NCBI RefSeq assembly: GCF_900103865.1
Contig: NZ_FNII01000005.1
Span: forward strand, 186,001-250,000
Length of the DNA: 64,000 nt
Source of the DNA: Vreelandella arcis
GTDB taxonomy: Bacteria; Pseudomonadota; Gammaproteobacteria; Pseudomonadales; Halomonadaceae
Direction: 5' to 3'
In this document: in pieces, positions 8,340-18,974 of the stretch
Position numbering within the stretch: the first letter of the stretch is position 1
How the letters are laid out: each line of letters opens with the position of its first letter
The notes under the pieces: model-generated
Databases searched by the model: none
What the model was told of the DNA's origin: nothing
What the model saw: the letters and a program-made list of their open reading frames with translations, nothing else
Made by a program: the position numbers and the translations under genes

Positions 8340-9594
8340 CGCCTTCTGCCCGCCACAGCAGCGTGGCGGGCGGCTGAATGACGCCCACACACTCTTCCCC
8401 TTGCATCACCATAATGAGCCGTTCGCGCTGCCACGGGGGCAACAGCGTCTCCTGTAGCAGCCGCTTAACATCCCGCCGACCGCGTTTTGGCAAACGTATC
8501 GTTTCTCCTCCCTGTCGCCAGCGAAGGGTCACGGGCTCGGTGGTCTCTAGTGCCAGTTGCAGTGGGCCTAGCGGGGTTATCAGCCCGGGCTGGCCGTTCC
8601 AAGTGGCTTGCCAGGGCTCAAGCGCTTCTAATGGCGGCATGATATATAAACGCCCACGCCACACCCGTGCTTCGGCCCCCGGCCATGACACACGCACCTG
8701 GGCATCACGCCCGGCGAAGAATTGATCCAGCAGGGTATCAATACGTTGACGCGGCGGCGTAGGCAAATCCGCTTGCTGACACAACGTGCGTACTAGCAGG
8801 CGCTGACGGGGGCGGTCACGTAAGCCAAGCGCGGCCACATCGAGACTGCCGTCGCTATCTCGCAACGCCTGCAGTTCCTCGGCGGCATAGGCAACCAGCA
8901 GTTGGTCGGCCTCCCCCGCGTGCCGCGCACTTTGCGCCAGCGCACTAGCCGCCTTCGGCCAGCGTGCCTGAAGCTCGGGCAACACCCGGTGGCGTAGGCG
9001 GTTCCGATCCAACGCAACGTCTTGATTGGTTGGGTCGTCACACCAATCCAGGCGCATCACCTCGGCCGTTTCGGCCAATTGCTGACGGCTGACGGTCAGC
9101 CAGGGGCGCAACAGAGTAAGGCCCTGCCAATCGCGTCGGTAAGGCATGGCACCAAGCCCACGAATGCCACTACCGCGTAGCGCCGCCAGCAGCAGGGTTT
9201 CGGCTTGATCGTCTTGATGTTGGGCCAGCCACAGCGTATCGCCTTGGCTAATATGTTGGGCAAAGGCAGCATAGCGCGCCCGTCGGGCAGCCCCTTCAAG
9301 GCCGTCGCCTTGGTGTTCAACCGTTACCCGCGCCACCGTGAGCGGTACCGCAAGCGAAGCGCACAAGTCTCGACACTGTGTTTCAAATGTCTCGGCTGCT
9401 GGTTGTAGGGCATGGTTAACATGAAGCGCCTTGAGCGGCCGCCGAGCCTGCTGGCATACCTCCGCGGCCAGCACGAGTAACAGCGATGAGTCGAGCCCGC
9501 CGGAGACGGCCACCCAAATAGAGCGCCCCGGTGGGGTTTCCACCAGGGCGTCGTTGAGCAGACTTACTAGCAAATCAGGCTGCCGGTGCGCCAT
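8326..9594 (-). CDS. tilS: tRNA(Ile)-lysidine synthase
   Basis: A 422-residue PP-loop ATPase that converts the wobble cytidine of the CAU-anticodon tRNA-Ile to lysidine, so that it reads AUA. The P-loop motif S-G-G-L-D-S-S lies at about residues 30-36, followed by [16 protein letters not shown] and [10 protein letters not shown]. The C-terminal TilS domain includes [12 protein letters not shown] and K-R-L-L-Q-E. The start overlaps the end of accA by 20 bases, the accA-tilS arrangement known from E. coli. The 3' end overlaps ppx on the other strand. Confidence 0.93.
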   Translation of the reverse strand: MAHRQPDLLVSLLNDALVETPPGRSIWVAVSGGLDSSLLLVLAAEVCQQARRPLKALHVNHALQPAAETFETQCRDLCASLAVPLTVARVTVEHQGDGLEGAARRARYAAFAQHISQGDTLWLAQHQDDQAETLLLAALRGSGIRGLGAMPYRRDWQGLTLLRPWLTVSRQQLAETAEVMRLDWCDDPTNQDVALDRNRLRHRVLPELQARWPKAASALAQSARHAGEADQLLVAYAAEELQALRDSDGSLDVAALGLRDRPRQRLLVRTLCQQADLPTPPRQRIDTLLDQFFAGRDAQVRVSWPGAEARVWRGRLYIMPPLEALEPWQATWNGQPGLITPLGPLQLALETTEPVTLRWRQGGETIRLPKRGRRDVKRLLQETLLPPWQRERLIMVMQGEECVGVIQPPATLLWRAEGVNFG

Positions 9595-10531
9595 AGCTCA
9601 TTAAGCGATCATAACGGCGCGCCAATAGCGCCTCAGTGTCCATCGTTTGTAGCCGATCAATACTCGCCACCAGCGCTTCTTTAACGCGCTCGGACGTCGA
9701 AACCGGATGGCGATGCGCGCCGCCGAGGGGCTCTTTGATCAACGAATCGACAAAACCAAGTTCTTTTAAACGCTCGGCGGTGATGCCCATGGCCTGGGCT
9801 GCTTCGGAGGCTTTCTCAGCACTCTTCCACAGAATAGACGCGCAGCCCTCCGGGGAAATCACCGAATAGGTCGAGTACTGCAACATTTGCAGCTCATCGC
9901 ACACGCCAATGGCCAGTGCCCCGCCCGAACCGCCTTCACCCACCACGGTGGAGATGATCGGGGTTTTCAGGCGCGACATGACGGCCAAATTGTAGGCGAT
10001 CGCTTCAGACTGACCGCGCTCCTCGGCGTCGATACCCGGATAAGCCCCCGGCGTGTCGATAAAGGTCAGCACCGGCATCTTAAAGCGCTCGGCCATTTCC
10101 ATTAACCGACAGGCTTTACGGTAGCCTTCAGGGCGTGGCATGCCAAAGTTGCGGCGCACCTTCTCTTTAACATCACGGCCTTTTTGATGACCGATTACCA
10201 TAACGGGCTGATCATCCAGACGCGCCACACCGCCTACCAAAGCGGCATCGTCGCCGAAGTGTCGGTCACCGTGAAGCTCGTCAAAATCGGTGAAGATGTG
10301 CTCAAGATAATCCAGCGTGTAGGGGCGCTGTGGGTGCCGAGACAGCTGAGACACCTGCCACGGCGTTAAATCCTTGAAGATCGACTCCGTTAGCTTACGG
10401 CTTTTTTCTTCCAGCCGGGCGATCTCGTCGGAAAGGTTGACTTGACTGTCGGAGCTGACCAAGCGCAGCTCCTCAATTTTTGCCTGAAGTTCGGCAATGG
10501 GCTGTTCAAAATCGAGATAATTAGGATTCAT
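9575..10531 (-). CDS. accA: Acetyl-CoA carboxylase carboxyltransferase alpha subunit
   Basis: 318 residues, the usual length. With AccD it transfers the carboxyl group from carboxybiotin to acetyl-CoA, producing malonyl-CoA for fatty-acid synthesis. It begins with the family's [15 protein letters not shown]. Also present are the coiled N-terminus, [17 protein letters not shown], the crotonase-type [15 protein letters not shown] and the oxyanion region [14 protein letters not shown]. It lies downstream of dnaE with a 100-base gap and overlaps tilS, the conserved dnaE-accA-tilS order. Confidence 0.97.
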   Translation of the reverse strand: MNPNYLDFEQPIAELQAKIEELRLVSSDSQVNLSDEIARLEEKSRKLTESIFKDLTPWQVSQLSRHPQRPYTLDYLEHIFTDFDELHGDRHFGDDAALVGGVARLDDQPVMVIGHQKGRDVKEKVRRNFGMPRPEGYRKACRLMEMAERFKMPVLTFIDTPGAYPGIDAEERGQSEAIAYNLAVMSRLKTPIISTVVGEGGSGGALAIGVCDELQMLQYSTYSVISPEGCASILWKSAEKASEAAQAMGITAERLKELGFVDSLIKEPLGGAHRHPVSTSERVKEALVASIDRLQTMDTEALLARRYDRLMSYGAPAA

Positions 10532-10632
10532 CGGCTCTGCCTGTAGAAAATAAGCCTTGTCGAAACGCGCATGTGATAGAGAGCATTATCGCACCCTGAC
10601 CCTGCCACGCAAGGCACCACACGGAAAGCGCA

Positions 10633-13600
10633 TCACTTGTAACGCAGCTGGACGCCCACCTGACCTTGCACATCGCGCAGGGTCAGCAATAAATCGTCGC
10701 TGGGCGCGACTTTCCATTCATTCGCAAGCTCTAGCCAGCCCACCGCGTCGGGGTGGCGATACTGCAAACGAACCGGCAGCCCCGCCTCGTCGCGGAACGG
10801 CGTGAGACTGGCGCGCAAGCTCTCGACCAGACGGCCGTTGAGTTGTTTTGCATCCAGCGCCAGCTCCACCGCCTGGCCAAACCGCATGCGTGCCGCGACC
10901 ATGGGGGTTACGTCCTTGCCGCGCAGCTTTAAACCGCCGGAAAAGTCATCGTTGGAGACTTCGCCTTCGACAATCACCACTTCATCCGCGGCGATCTGAC
11001 CGCGCAGCTGTTCAAATAACTCACCAAATAGCGATGTTTCGATGCGTCCGGTGCGGTCATCCAGGGTGATGAACGCCATGGTATCACCGCGCTTGGACTT
11101 CATCGTGCGCATGGCCACCACCAACCCCGCAACCCTTTGCGGATCACGAGAGGGTTTTAAATCGCTGATGCGCGTTGACACAAAGCGTTTTAATTCACGT
11201 TCGTACTCGTCAATCGGGTGGCCCGTTAAGTAAAGGCCCAGGGTATCTTTTTCACCGGACAAGCGTTCACGATCAGTCCACTCCCGGACATTACGATATT
11301 CAGCGTAGACATCAATTGCCTCTTCTTCTTCGGCAAATGCCTCGCCAAACATATCGATCATACCCAAGTTCTGATTGGCGTTATTTTGCGCAGCGGCCTT
11401 AAGTGCATCCTCCATGGCGGCCGCCAGCACTGCGCGGTTTGGGCCTAGGTTATCCAGCGCCCCGGAACGAATCAGCGCTTCCAGGGTGCGCTTGTTCATG
11501 CGTTTGGGATCAATGCGCTTGCAGAAATCGAAGAGATCGGTAAACGGGCCACCGGCTTCGCGAGCTTCAACGATCGCGCCAATCGGGCCTTCACCTACCC
11601 CGCGAATTGCGCCTAGCCCGTACACCACCCGGGCGTCGCTATCCACGGTGAACTTGTAGCCACCCACGTTGACATCCGGCGGGGTCACGGTGAGCTTGAG
11701 GCTACGACACTCTTCTATCAGCGGGACGACTTTATCCAGGTTATCCATTTCCGTGGACAACACCGCCGCCATGAAAGGCCCCGGATAATGGGCTTTGAGC
11801 CAGGCAGTCTGGTAAGACACCAATGCGTAGGCCGCGGAGTGCGATTTGTTAAAGCCGTAACCGGCGAATTTTTCCACCAGGTCAAAAATGTTCCCGGCGA
11901 GGTCTTTGTCGATACCGTTGGCCGCGCAGCCCTCCATGAAGCCAGCGCGTTGCTTGGCCATTTCTTCAGGTTTTTTCTTACCCATCGCCCGGCGCAGCAT
12001 GTCCGCCTGACCCAGCGAATAACCGGCCATCACCTGAGCGATCTGCATAACCTGCTCTTGGTACAAAATGATGCCGTAGGTCGGCCCCAGCACCGGTTTC
12101 AACAGCTCGTGCTGGTAATCCGGGTGTGGATAAGATACTTCCGCGCGACCGTGCTTACGGTTGATAAAGTCATCGACCATGCCCGACTGCAGCGGACCGG
12201 GGCGGAACAGTGCCACCAGGGCGATCATGTCGTCGAGGGAGTCGGGCAGCAGGCGCTTGATCAACTCCTTCATGCCGCGGGATTCCAGCTGGAAGACCGC
12301 GGTGGTCTCGGCGCGCTTGAGCATCTCGAAGGTTTTGCCATCGTCGAGCGGAATGGCATCGATATTGAGCGGCCCCTGGCCGTTCACATCGCGCACCTTA
12401 TCGACCATTTCCAGCGCCCAGTCGATAATCGTCAGCGTCCGCAGGCCCAAAAAGTCGAACTTCACCAGCCCGGCGTCTTCGATATCGTTTTTATCGAACT
12501 GCACCATCAAGCCTGAACCGTCTTCGTCGCATAACAGTGGCGAAAAGTCGGTGAGCTTGGTGGGCGCAATCACCACGCCGCCCGCGTGCTTACCGGTGCC
12601 ACGGGTAGTGCCCTCCAGTTTGAGGGCCATTTCCCAGATTTCTTCGGCTTCTTCGTCGCTGTCGATAAACTCTTTCAGCGCCGTTTCTTGTTCAATGGCT
12701 TTGGCAAGCGTCATGCCCACTTCAAAGGGAATCAACTTGGAGAGCTTGTCGCCCAGCGAATAGGGCCTTCCCTGGGCGCGAGCAACATCGCGCACCACGG
12801 CTTTGGCGGCCATGGTGCCAAACGTGACGATCTGCGATACCGCGTTGCGGCCGTAGCGATCGGACACGTACTCAATTACCTTGTCGCGTTTTTCCATGCA
12901 GAAGTCGACGTCAAAGTCGGGCATGGAGACACGCTCAGGGTTAAGAAAGCGCTCAAACAGCAGGTCGTAACCAATTGGATCAAGGTCAGTGATTTTCTGC
13001 GCGTAGGCCACCAACGACCCCGCACCGGAGCCACGCCCCGGGCCTACCGGAACATCGTTATCCTTGGCCCACTGTATAAAGTCCATCACGATCAGAAAGT
13101 AGCCAGGAAAGCCCATCTGGATAATGATGTTCAACTCGAAGTCGAGCCGTTCCCGGTAGCGCTGGTCGATCTCGCGGTAAGCGTCGCTATCGCGAGGGTA
13201 CTGGTCGGCAGGAAACAGGAAATCCAACCGCTCGGTTAAACCATCATGGGAAACCTTACGGAAGAACTCGTCCTGGGTCATGCCTTCGGGAATACCGAAC
13301 TCGGGCAGGAAAATCTCGCCCAGGCGCACATCCACGCTGCAGCGCTCGGCAATCATAACGCTGTTTTCAAGCGCCTCGGGAATATCGGCGAACAGTTCGG
13401 CCATTTCGTCGGGGCTTTTTAGGTACTGTTCTTCAGTGTAGCGACGCTCGCGTCGCGGGTCGTCGAGCGCCTTACCTTCGCCAATCGCCACGCGCGTTTC
13501 ATGGGCCCAATAGTCGTCGCGCTCTAAAAAACGCACGTCGTTGGTGGCCACGACAGGCGTATTCGACTCTAGCGCCAGCTTGACGCTGGCGTGAACGCAG

Positions 13601-14136
13601 GCCTCTTCCAAGGGGCGACCGGTGCGGATGAGCTCCAGGTAAAAGCGGTCAGGGAAGGCACTTTGCCACTCCTCTAACAACACCCGCGCTTCGCGCTCAT
13701 GCTCGGAAAGCAGGTGGCGGCCAATCTCGCCTTCGCGCCCGCCCGAAAGCGCAATCAGGCCTTCACTTTGATCCATCACCCACTGCTTATCCAAAATGGC
13801 GCGGCCCTGACGCTGACCGTCAGTCCAGCCTTTGGAAATCAGCTCGGTCAGGTTGCGATAGCCGAGTTCGTTCATAGCCAGCAGCGTAATACGATACGGA
13901 TGCGCGTCGTCGTGGGGATTATGCAGCCATAAGTCACTGCCGATAATCGGTTTCAACCCAGCGCCCTGGGCGGCTTTGTAAAACTTAACCAGCCCAAACA
14001 GATTCGCTTCATCAGTTAAGGCCAGCGCCGGCATCTCGCGCTCAGCGGTGGTACTGACCAGCGACTTGAGCTTCACTAAGCCATCAACCAGGGAATATTC
14101 ACTGTGCAAACGTAAATGAACGAACGGAACCGTCAT
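10633..14136 (-). CDS. dnaE: DNA polymerase III alpha subunit
   Basis: A 1167-residue replicative polymerase of the DnaE1 type. From the N-terminus: PHP domain (F-V-H-L-R-L-H-S-E-Y-S-L-V-D-G), palm with G-P-G-R-G-S-G-A-G-S-L (about residue 370) and the catalytic P-D-F-D-V-D-F (about 410), fingers, the beta-binding and helix-hairpin-helix region, the OB-fold (R-V-A-G-L-V-V-A-M-R) and a C-terminal tau-binding region. Several PHP metal ligands of active exonucleases are not obvious, as is usual for proteobacterial DnaE. It follows rnhB with 37 bases between them. No separate promoter was identified. Confidence 0.97.
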   Translation of the reverse strand: MTVPFVHLRLHSEYSLVDGLVKLKSLVSTTAEREMPALALTDEANLFGLVKFYKAAQGAGLKPIIGSDLWLHNPHDDAHPYRITLLAMNELGYRNLTELISKGWTDGQRQGRAILDKQWVMDQSEGLIALSGGREGEIGRHLLSEHEREARVLLEEWQSAFPDRFYLELIRTGRPLEEACVHASVKLALESNTPVVATNDVRFLERDDYWAHETRVAIGEGKALDDPRRERRYTEEQYLKSPDEMAELFADIPEALENSVMIAERCSVDVRLGEIFLPEFGIPEGMTQDEFFRKVSHDGLTERLDFLFPADQYPRDSDAYREIDQRYRERLDFELNIIIQMGFPGYFLIVMDFIQWAKDNDVPVGPGRGSGAGSLVAYAQKITDLDPIGYDLLFERFLNPERVSMPDFDVDFCMEKRDKVIEYVSDRYGRNAVSQIVTFGTMAAKAVVRDVARAQGRPYSLGDKLSKLIPFEVGMTLAKAIEQETALKEFIDSDEEAEEIWEMALKLEGTTRGTGKHAGGVVIAPTKLTDFSPLLCDEDGSGLMVQFDKNDIEDAGLVKFDFLGLRTLTIIDWALEMVDKVRDVNGQGPLNIDAIPLDDGKTFEMLKRAETTAVFQLESRGMKELIKRLLPDSLDDMIALVALFRPGPLQSGMVDDFINRKHGRAEVSYPHPDYQHELLKPVLGPTYGIILYQEQVMQIAQVMAGYSLGQADMLRRAMGKKKPEEMAKQRAGFMEGCAANGIDKDLAGNIFDLVEKFAGYGFNKSHSAAYALVSYQTAWLKAHYPGPFMAAVLSTEMDNLDKVVPLIEECRSLKLTVTPPDVNVGGYKFTVDSDARVVYGLGAIRGVGEGPIGAIVEAREAGGPFTDLFDFCKRIDPKRMNKRTLEALIRSGALDNLGPNRAVLAAAMEDALKAAAQNNANQNLGMIDMFGEAFAEEEEAIDVYAEYRNVREWTDRERLSGEKDTLGLYLTGHPIDEYERELKRFVSTRISDLKPSRDPQRVAGLVVAMRTMKSKRGDTMAFITLDDRTGRIETSLFGELFEQLRGQIAADEVVIVEGEVSNDDFSGGLKLRGKDVTPMVAARMRFGQAVELALDAKQLNGRLVESLRASLTPFRDEAGLPVRLQYRHPDAVGWLELANEWKVAPSDDLLLTLRDVQGQVGVQLRYK

Positions 14137-14173
14137 GGGACTCTCGGTAAAAAACGCTAAATAAATAGAAAGG

Positions 14174-14791
14174 CTACAGCAGTGCTAGCTGGCGCTGCAC
14201 TGGCGCAAAGCTTCGTCGATGGTCGGCTAATGGCCCATGAACCGCAAGCGCCGATAAGTGCTCTTTGGTCGGGTAGCCCTTGTGGCGCGCAAAACCATAC
14301 TCAGGATAGCGCATATCCAAGGCAACCATCTGGGCATCGCGGGCGACCTTGGCCAAAATAGACGCCGCGGCAATGGCGGGGTGACGGGCATCGCCTTTGA
14401 CCACCGCCTGACCCGGCAGCGAGTGCCCCGGCAGTCGGTTACCGTCCACCAGCAAGTATTCTGCCGCCGGCACTAGCGCGTCAATCGCCCGTCGCATCGC
14501 TAAGTGCGTGGCATGATAAATATTAAACTGATCCACTTCGGCAGCACTCGCTTCTGCCACGGCAAAGGCCAACACCCGCTCACGAATCTGACTATCCAGC
14601 GCTTCACGTTTGCGCGCGGTCAGCTTTTTTGAATCCGTAAGACCTTCAATCGGTTTAGCAGGGTCAAGAATTACCGCGGCGGCCACTACGCTGCCGATCA
14701 GCGGCCCGCGCCCCACTTCGTCGACGCCGGCTAAACGGGCACCGCGGTAGTCTATCTGCAGCGGTGGGAAGTTAGTCGTCTTAATACCCAT
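14174..14791 (-). CDS. rnhB: Ribonuclease HII
   Basis: A 205-residue type 2 RNase H that nicks RNA-DNA hybrids and starts removal of single ribonucleotides. The active-site motif [11 protein letters not shown] lies at about residues 21-31, with further acidic residues in [17 protein letters not shown] and [21 protein letters not shown]. Its start overlaps the end of lpxB by 11 bases, and dnaE follows; lpxB-rnhB-dnaE is the standard gammaproteobacterial order. Confidence 0.96.
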   Translation of the reverse strand: MGIKTTNFPPLQIDYRGARLAGVDEVGRGPLIGSVVAAAVILDPAKPIEGLTDSKKLTARKREALDSQIRERVLAFAVAEASAAEVDQFNIYHATHLAMRRAIDALVPAAEYLLVDGNRLPGHSLPGQAVVKGDARHPAIAAASILAKVARDAQMVALDMRYPEYGFARHKGYPTKEHLSALAVHGPLADHRRSFAPVQRQLALL

Positions 14792-15965
14792 TGATGCCGT
14801 CGTCCTCTGCGGCTAACGGCTGACCCAGCGCAACGGCCTCAATCGCATCCGCCGCGCGGCGACTGGCATTGCGCTGGAGCGCGGCATGCATTGTGGCAAA
14901 ACGGGCTTCTAGCGCGTGGCGCGCGGGCTCATCCACCAGTAGCGCGCTCAGTTGCTCAGCGATCGCCTCGGGGGAAGCGGCGTCTTGAATCAACTCGGGG
15001 ACGATCGTTTGCTGAGCAATCAGATTGGGCAGCGATACCCACGAGGTCTTAACGAGGCGCTTGGCCAACCAATGGGTTAACGGGGCCATTTTATAAGCAA
15101 CTACCATGGCCCGGTGACACAACATGGCCTCCAGCGCGGCCGTTCCCGACGCCAGCAGCACAGCATCGCTTGCCACCATCGCTTCGCGGGCCTGCCCGTC
15201 TAACAGCACAACCCGCTCATTAAGCGCCGGATAAGCGCCTAATAGCGAGTTAATTTCCTCGCGGCGCTGTGCGCTGGCGGCGGGAATAACCACCTGGAGG
15301 GTATCGTGCCGCAGGCAAAGCTGTTCTGCTGCGCTTAAAAAGGTCGGCCCAAGAAAGCGAATTTCATTACCCCGGGAACCGGGCAAAATCGCCAATACTG
15401 GTCTCTGCTCATCCAAGCCAAGTACCTGGCGGGTGTTCTGACGGTCATTGTCGAGGGGCATTTCATCGGCAAGCGGGTGGCCGACAAAAGCAACGGGCAC
15501 CTGGTGACGACGATAAAAGTCCGCCTCAAAAGGCAGCAGCGTAAGCATGCCATCGACGGCTTTGGCAATTTTTTTCACGCGTCCTTGCCGCCATGCCCAC
15601 ACCGAGGGGCTGACGTAATGCGCCGTTTTAATGCCCGCCTCGCGAAGCTGTTTCTCCAGACCGATGTTAAAATCCGGGGCATCAATGCCAATCATGATAT
15701 CGGGCTGCCAGGCTTGGGCTTCCTGACGTAGCGTGCGGCGTACCCCAATCAGTTCCGGCAGGTGCTTGACCACTTCCACCAGGCCCATTACCGAGAGCGT
15801 CTCGAGTGGGAAGCGGCTGTTTAGCCCCTGGGCTTCCATACGTGGGCCGCCGATGCCACGAAACTCAATGTCGGGATGGCGCGCGTTTAGTTCGCGCATC
15901 AGTCCGGCGCCGAGAATATCCCCGGAAAGCTCGCCTGCTACTAGGTATATGCGCTGAAGTCCCAT
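14781..15965 (-). CDS. lpxB: Lipid-A-disaccharide synthase
   Basis: A 394-residue peripheral membrane glycosyltransferase (GT19) that joins UDP-diacylglucosamine and lipid X into the tetraacyl disaccharide of lipid A. Typical motifs are [14 protein letters not shown] at the N-terminus, [36 protein letters not shown] and A-S-G-T-A-A-L-E-A. It lies 14 bases after lpxA on the same strand and overlaps rnhB. Confidence 0.97.
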   Translation of the reverse strand: MGLQRIYLVAGELSGDILGAGLMRELNARHPDIEFRGIGGPRMEAQGLNSRFPLETLSVMGLVEVVKHLPELIGVRRTLRQEAQAWQPDIMIGIDAPDFNIGLEKQLREAGIKTAHYVSPSVWAWRQGRVKKIAKAVDGMLTLLPFEADFYRRHQVPVAFVGHPLADEMPLDNDRQNTRQVLGLDEQRPVLAILPGSRGNEIRFLGPTFLSAAEQLCLRHDTLQVVIPAASAQRREEINSLLGAYPALNERVVLLDGQAREAMVASDAVLLASGTAALEAMLCHRAMVVAYKMAPLTHWLAKRLVKTSWVSLPNLIAQQTIVPELIQDAASPEAIAEQLSALLVDEPARHALEARFATMHAALQRNASRRAADAIEAVALGQPLAAEDDGINGY

Positions 15966-15979
15966 GTAGAAGCCGCCGA

Positions 15980-16747
15980 TTAGCGGGTGATGCCGCGAGT
16001 TGAACGCTCGATCGAATCAGCGAAGTGAGTCACTTCAGGTATTGGAAACTGACGACGCATTTCAGCCAGTGCCTGCTCGACCGTCAACCCTTGCCGATAC
16101 ACAAGCTTGTACGAAGCTGTCAGCGCGTTAATCGCTTCACGGCTAAAGCCTCGCCGCTTCAATCCCACGAGGTTGAGGCCACGTGCTTCAGCGGGGTTGC
16201 CATTGATCATCACGTAGGCTGGTGTGTCTTTGGTAATAATCGAACCACCGCCCGCCATGGCGTAATCGCCAAAGTGGCAGAACTGATGCACGGCCGCCAA
16301 GCCGCCCAGAATAGCAAAATTGCCTACGGTAACGTGGCCTGCCAACGTCACTTGGTTGGCTAAAATACAGTCGTCGCCAACCACACAGTCATGGCCTACG
16401 TGCACGTAGGCCATGAACAGGTTGCGCGAGCCGATCGTCGTTTCACCGCGGTCTTGTACCGTTCCACGATGCAGCGTTGCGCCTTCACGAATGACGTTGT
16501 CGTCACCCATTACCAAACGCGTCGGCTCGCCCGCGTACTTTTTATCCTGGCAATCCTCACCCACCGAGGCAAACTGGAAAATGCGCGTACGCTCGCCTAG
16601 CGTCGTGGGACCTTTGACAACCACGTGAGGGCCAATGACCGACCCTGCACCAATGGTGACATCAGGCCCAATCACGCTGAAGGGGCCTACCTCGACGTCA
16701 TCGGCAAGCCGGGCGGCGGGATCGACAAGGGCAGTAGGATGTATCAA
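15980..16747 (-). CDS. lpxA: UDP-N-acetylglucosamine acyltransferase (TTG start)
   Basis: A 255-residue trimeric left-handed beta-helix enzyme that starts lipid A synthesis by 3-O-acylation of UDP-GlcNAc. Hexapeptide repeats run over residues about 10-190. Y-V-H-V-G-H-D-C contains the catalytic His region, and [13 protein letters not shown] is the characteristic segment before the C-terminal helices. The start is TTG 16747, whose bases overlap the fabZ stop (TTGA); AGAGGA lies 8 bases upstream. Translation is therefore probably coupled to fabZ. Acyl-chain length preference cannot be read reliably. Confidence 0.96.
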   Translation of the reverse strand: MIHPTALVDPAARLADDVEVGPFSVIGPDVTIGAGSVIGPHVVVKGPTTLGERTRIFQFASVGEDCQDKKYAGEPTRLVMGDDNVIREGATLHRGTVQDRGETTIGSRNLFMAYVHVGHDCVVGDDCILANQVTLAGHVTVGNFAILGGLAAVHQFCHFGDYAMAGGGSIITKDTPAYVMINGNPAEARGLNLVGLKRRGFSREAINALTASYKLVYRQGLTVEQALAEMRRQFPIPEVTHFADSIERSTRGITR

Positions 16748-17187
16748 GCTACTTTCCTCTCAGCACAAATAATCTCTGCTTCGCAGGCCAGTTCGCCATC
16801 CACCGTTGCACGGCAGGCAAATTTCCAAATGCCCCGCTTACCGCGGATAACATCAGCCTGAAGCGTCAATTGATCGCCCGGCATCACAGGGCGCTTAAAA
16901 CGCACTTTATCACTACCCACCAGGTAATATACATAGCCATCGGCGGGGAGCTTATTAACCGTTTTAAACCCAAGAATCCCGCAGGCTTGAGCCAACGCCT
17001 CAATCACCAGCACGCCCGGCATGATCGGATGATGGGGAAAATGACCGTTAAAAAACGGTTCATTAATACTGACATTTTTGTACGCAACGATGGATTCGCC
17101 CACAGTCAGCTGCGTTACCCGATCTACCAGCAAAAACGGGTAGCGGTGCGGCAAGTACTCGCGAATTTCGTTTATATCCATAACCAT
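16744..17187 (-). CDS. fabZ: 3-hydroxyacyl-[ACP] dehydratase FabZ
   Basis: A 147-residue hotdog-fold dehydratase of fatty-acid synthesis, which draws on the same 3-hydroxyacyl-ACP pool as LpxA and LpxD. Motifs: [13 protein letters not shown] near the N-terminus, [14 protein letters not shown] with the catalytic His, and the E-A-L-A-Q helix with the catalytic Glu. GAGG lies 8 bases before ATG 17187; a second in-frame ATG follows two codons later. It lies between lpxD (131-base gap) and lpxA (4-base overlap), the classical position. Confidence 0.96.
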   Translation of the reverse strand: MVMDINEIREYLPHRYPFLLVDRVTQLTVGESIVAYKNVSINEPFFNGHFPHHPIMPGVLVIEALAQACGILGFKTVNKLPADGYVYYLVGSDKVRFKRPVMPGDQLTLQADVIRGKRGIWKFACRATVDGELACEAEIICAERKVA

Positions 17188-17318
17188 CGTAGCGACCTCT
17201 AAAGAAACATAATACCTGTCACATCAGGCAACCATCGGCACTAAAGCCGATTAAAAAAGCAGTGGATTATAACGCTATGCGGGTGAGCCTCAACCGACCC
17301 ACTGTCATATTCACACAG

Positions 17319-18359
17319 TCACATCTGGCCGCGATGGTTTTTTTCCAAGCGAGACAACCGGTTAGCAATATCATCAAGCTGTTTAAAACGAACGGCATTT
17401 TTTCGCCACTGAGCGTTACTCATGGCCCCGGTGCCGGAAGAATAAACGCCGGGCTTATGAATAGAATTGGTCACCAGGCTCATGCCCGTGATCTGAACGC
17501 CATCGCAGATCGTGATATGGCCCGCTAGCCCTGCGCCGCCGCCGAGCATGCAGTGCTGCCCCACATGGGTAGAGCCCGCAATGCCCGAACAACCCGCCAG
17601 CGCACTGTGATCGCCGACCGTCACGTTATGGGCAATTTGCACCTGACTGTCGATTTTCACATCATTACCGATGACGGTGTCACCCAGCGCACCCCGATCA
17701 ATATTGGAGCAGCTACCGACTTCCACATCATCGCCCAACACAACACCGCCTAATTGAGCGATTTTGTGCCAGCGGCTGCCGTCGTGGGCAAAACCAAACC
17801 CGTCCCCACCAATCACGCAGCCGCTTTGCAAAATAACCCGTTGGCCAATCACGACCCCATGACAGACGGTCACATTGGCATGTAAACGACTATGATCGCC
17901 CACCACGCTATCGGCGCCAATGACGCTTCCGGCTCCTACGACCACGTGCTCGCCGAGCACCACGCCCTCTTCAACCACTGCATTGGCCTGAATACTAACG
18001 CCTTCTCCCAACGAGGCACTTGCGGCGACCACAGCACTGGGATGGATACCTGGCACATCACGCGCGGGTAACGGATCGAAAAGCTGGGACAGTTGGGCGT
18101 AACCCAAATAGGGATTGTCTATCTCCAAGCGAGGTACCGGACAGCTTTCAGCGTGCTCCGGATGAAGCAGAACAGCCGCCGCTCGGGTCGCGACCAAGTC
18201 TTTCAGATAAGCACGATTGGCTAGAAAAGCCACTTGGTCAGACTGGGCTTCTTTAAGCGTCGCCAGCCCCCGTACGGGCTGCTTACCGTCGCCCTCGAAG
18301 GCAACGTTCAAATGGCGGGCAATATCCGCAAGCGTAAGGTCGTGAGAAGCGTGGGTCAT
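17319..18359 (-). CDS. lpxD: UDP-3-O-(3-hydroxyacyl)glucosamine N-acyltransferase
   Basis: 346 residues. Catalyses the third step of lipid A synthesis (N-acylation). The N-terminal uridine-binding domain includes Y-L-G-Y-A-Q-L-S-Q-L-F. A long run of hexapeptide repeats (about residues 105-310) forms the left-handed beta helix, with G-G-D-G-F-G-F-A and the catalytic His region in Q-I-A-H-N-V-T-V-G. The C-terminal helix carries W-R-K-N-A-V-R-F-K-Q-L-D-D. It lies between skp and fabZ on the same strand. Confidence 0.96.
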   Translation of the reverse strand: MTHASHDLTLADIARHLNVAFEGDGKQPVRGLATLKEAQSDQVAFLANRAYLKDLVATRAAAVLLHPEHAESCPVPRLEIDNPYLGYAQLSQLFDPLPARDVPGIHPSAVVAASASLGEGVSIQANAVVEEGVVLGEHVVVGAGSVIGADSVVGDHSRLHANVTVCHGVVIGQRVILQSGCVIGGDGFGFAHDGSRWHKIAQLGGVVLGDDVEVGSCSNIDRGALGDTVIGNDVKIDSQVQIAHNVTVGDHSALAGCSGIAGSTHVGQHCMLGGGAGLAGHITICDGVQITGMSLVTNSIHKPGVYSSGTGAMSNAQWRKNAVRFKQLDDIANRLSRLEKNHRGQM

Positions 18360-18413
18360 GAGCGGCCAAGTAACCTTTGGCGCGGCAATACCGCACCAAT
18401 CATTATGGGTATA

Positions 18414-18920
18414 TTAATTGAGCGAGTTAAAAATTTGCGTCACTTCATCGGTCACATTGGGCAGATCCCTTGATGAATGCAGAACCCCCTGGGGCTCGAC
18501 TAACACTTCGATACCGTGACGATCAATTACTTGCTCGACCGCTTGTTCAAGCTTGGACTCGGCACCTTGAAGAAACTGCTGCTCAGAACGCTGCTGCGCC
18601 TGGCCTATTTGCTGACGCAGCTGTTCGAAGCGACGCCCCTTTTGTTGTAGCTCGGCAATCATCGACTCACGCTCGGCTTCAGACATCATCTCGCCTTCAT
18701 TCTGCAGGCGCTGCTGCAACCCCTGAAGTTCGTTGCTAAGGCTTTCAGCTTCACGCTGCTGGTCGCCAATCTCGCCTTCCAAGCGGCTAATGGATGATTG
18801 GGCGGATTCGCTATTCATCAATGCCGCACGCCAGTCAAGCACCGCGACTTCCTCCGCTTGTGCCTGTGCCGATAACACCATGGCACCCAACAGAAAAACG
18901 ACCCCAGTGAGCTTACGCAT
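18414..18920 (-). CDS. skp: Periplasmic chaperone Skp/OmpH
   Basis: 168 residues with a cleavable signal peptide (hydrophobic to about residue 20, A-Q-A-Q-A cleavage region). A long coiled coil rich in Gln, Glu and Arg follows (about residues 45-125), forming the tentacles of the trimeric chaperone. The C-terminal V-L-V-E-P-Q-G-V-L is shared with the OmpH family. It holds unfolded outer-membrane proteins for delivery to BamA, whose gene lies directly upstream on the same strand. Confidence 0.92.
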   Translation of the reverse strand: MRKLTGVVFLLGAMVLSAQAQAEEVAVLDWRAALMNSESAQSSISRLEGEIGDQQREAESLSNELQGLQQRLQNEGEMMSEAERESMIAELQQKGRRFEQLRQQIGQAQQRSEQQFLQGAESKLEQAVEQVIDRHGIEVLVEPQGVLHSSRDLPNVTDEVTQIFNSLN

Positions 18921-18974
18921 GGTAGTAACTCCTTTTTTGTAAAACCAGCGCGCCGGACGGCACGCGTTAACACA

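Noticed and set aside
11788..12516. A 242-codon plus-strand frame
   Set aside because: It lies entirely opposite dnaE, has no ribosome site and has His/Gln-rich composition typical of an antisense shadow in GC-rich DNA.
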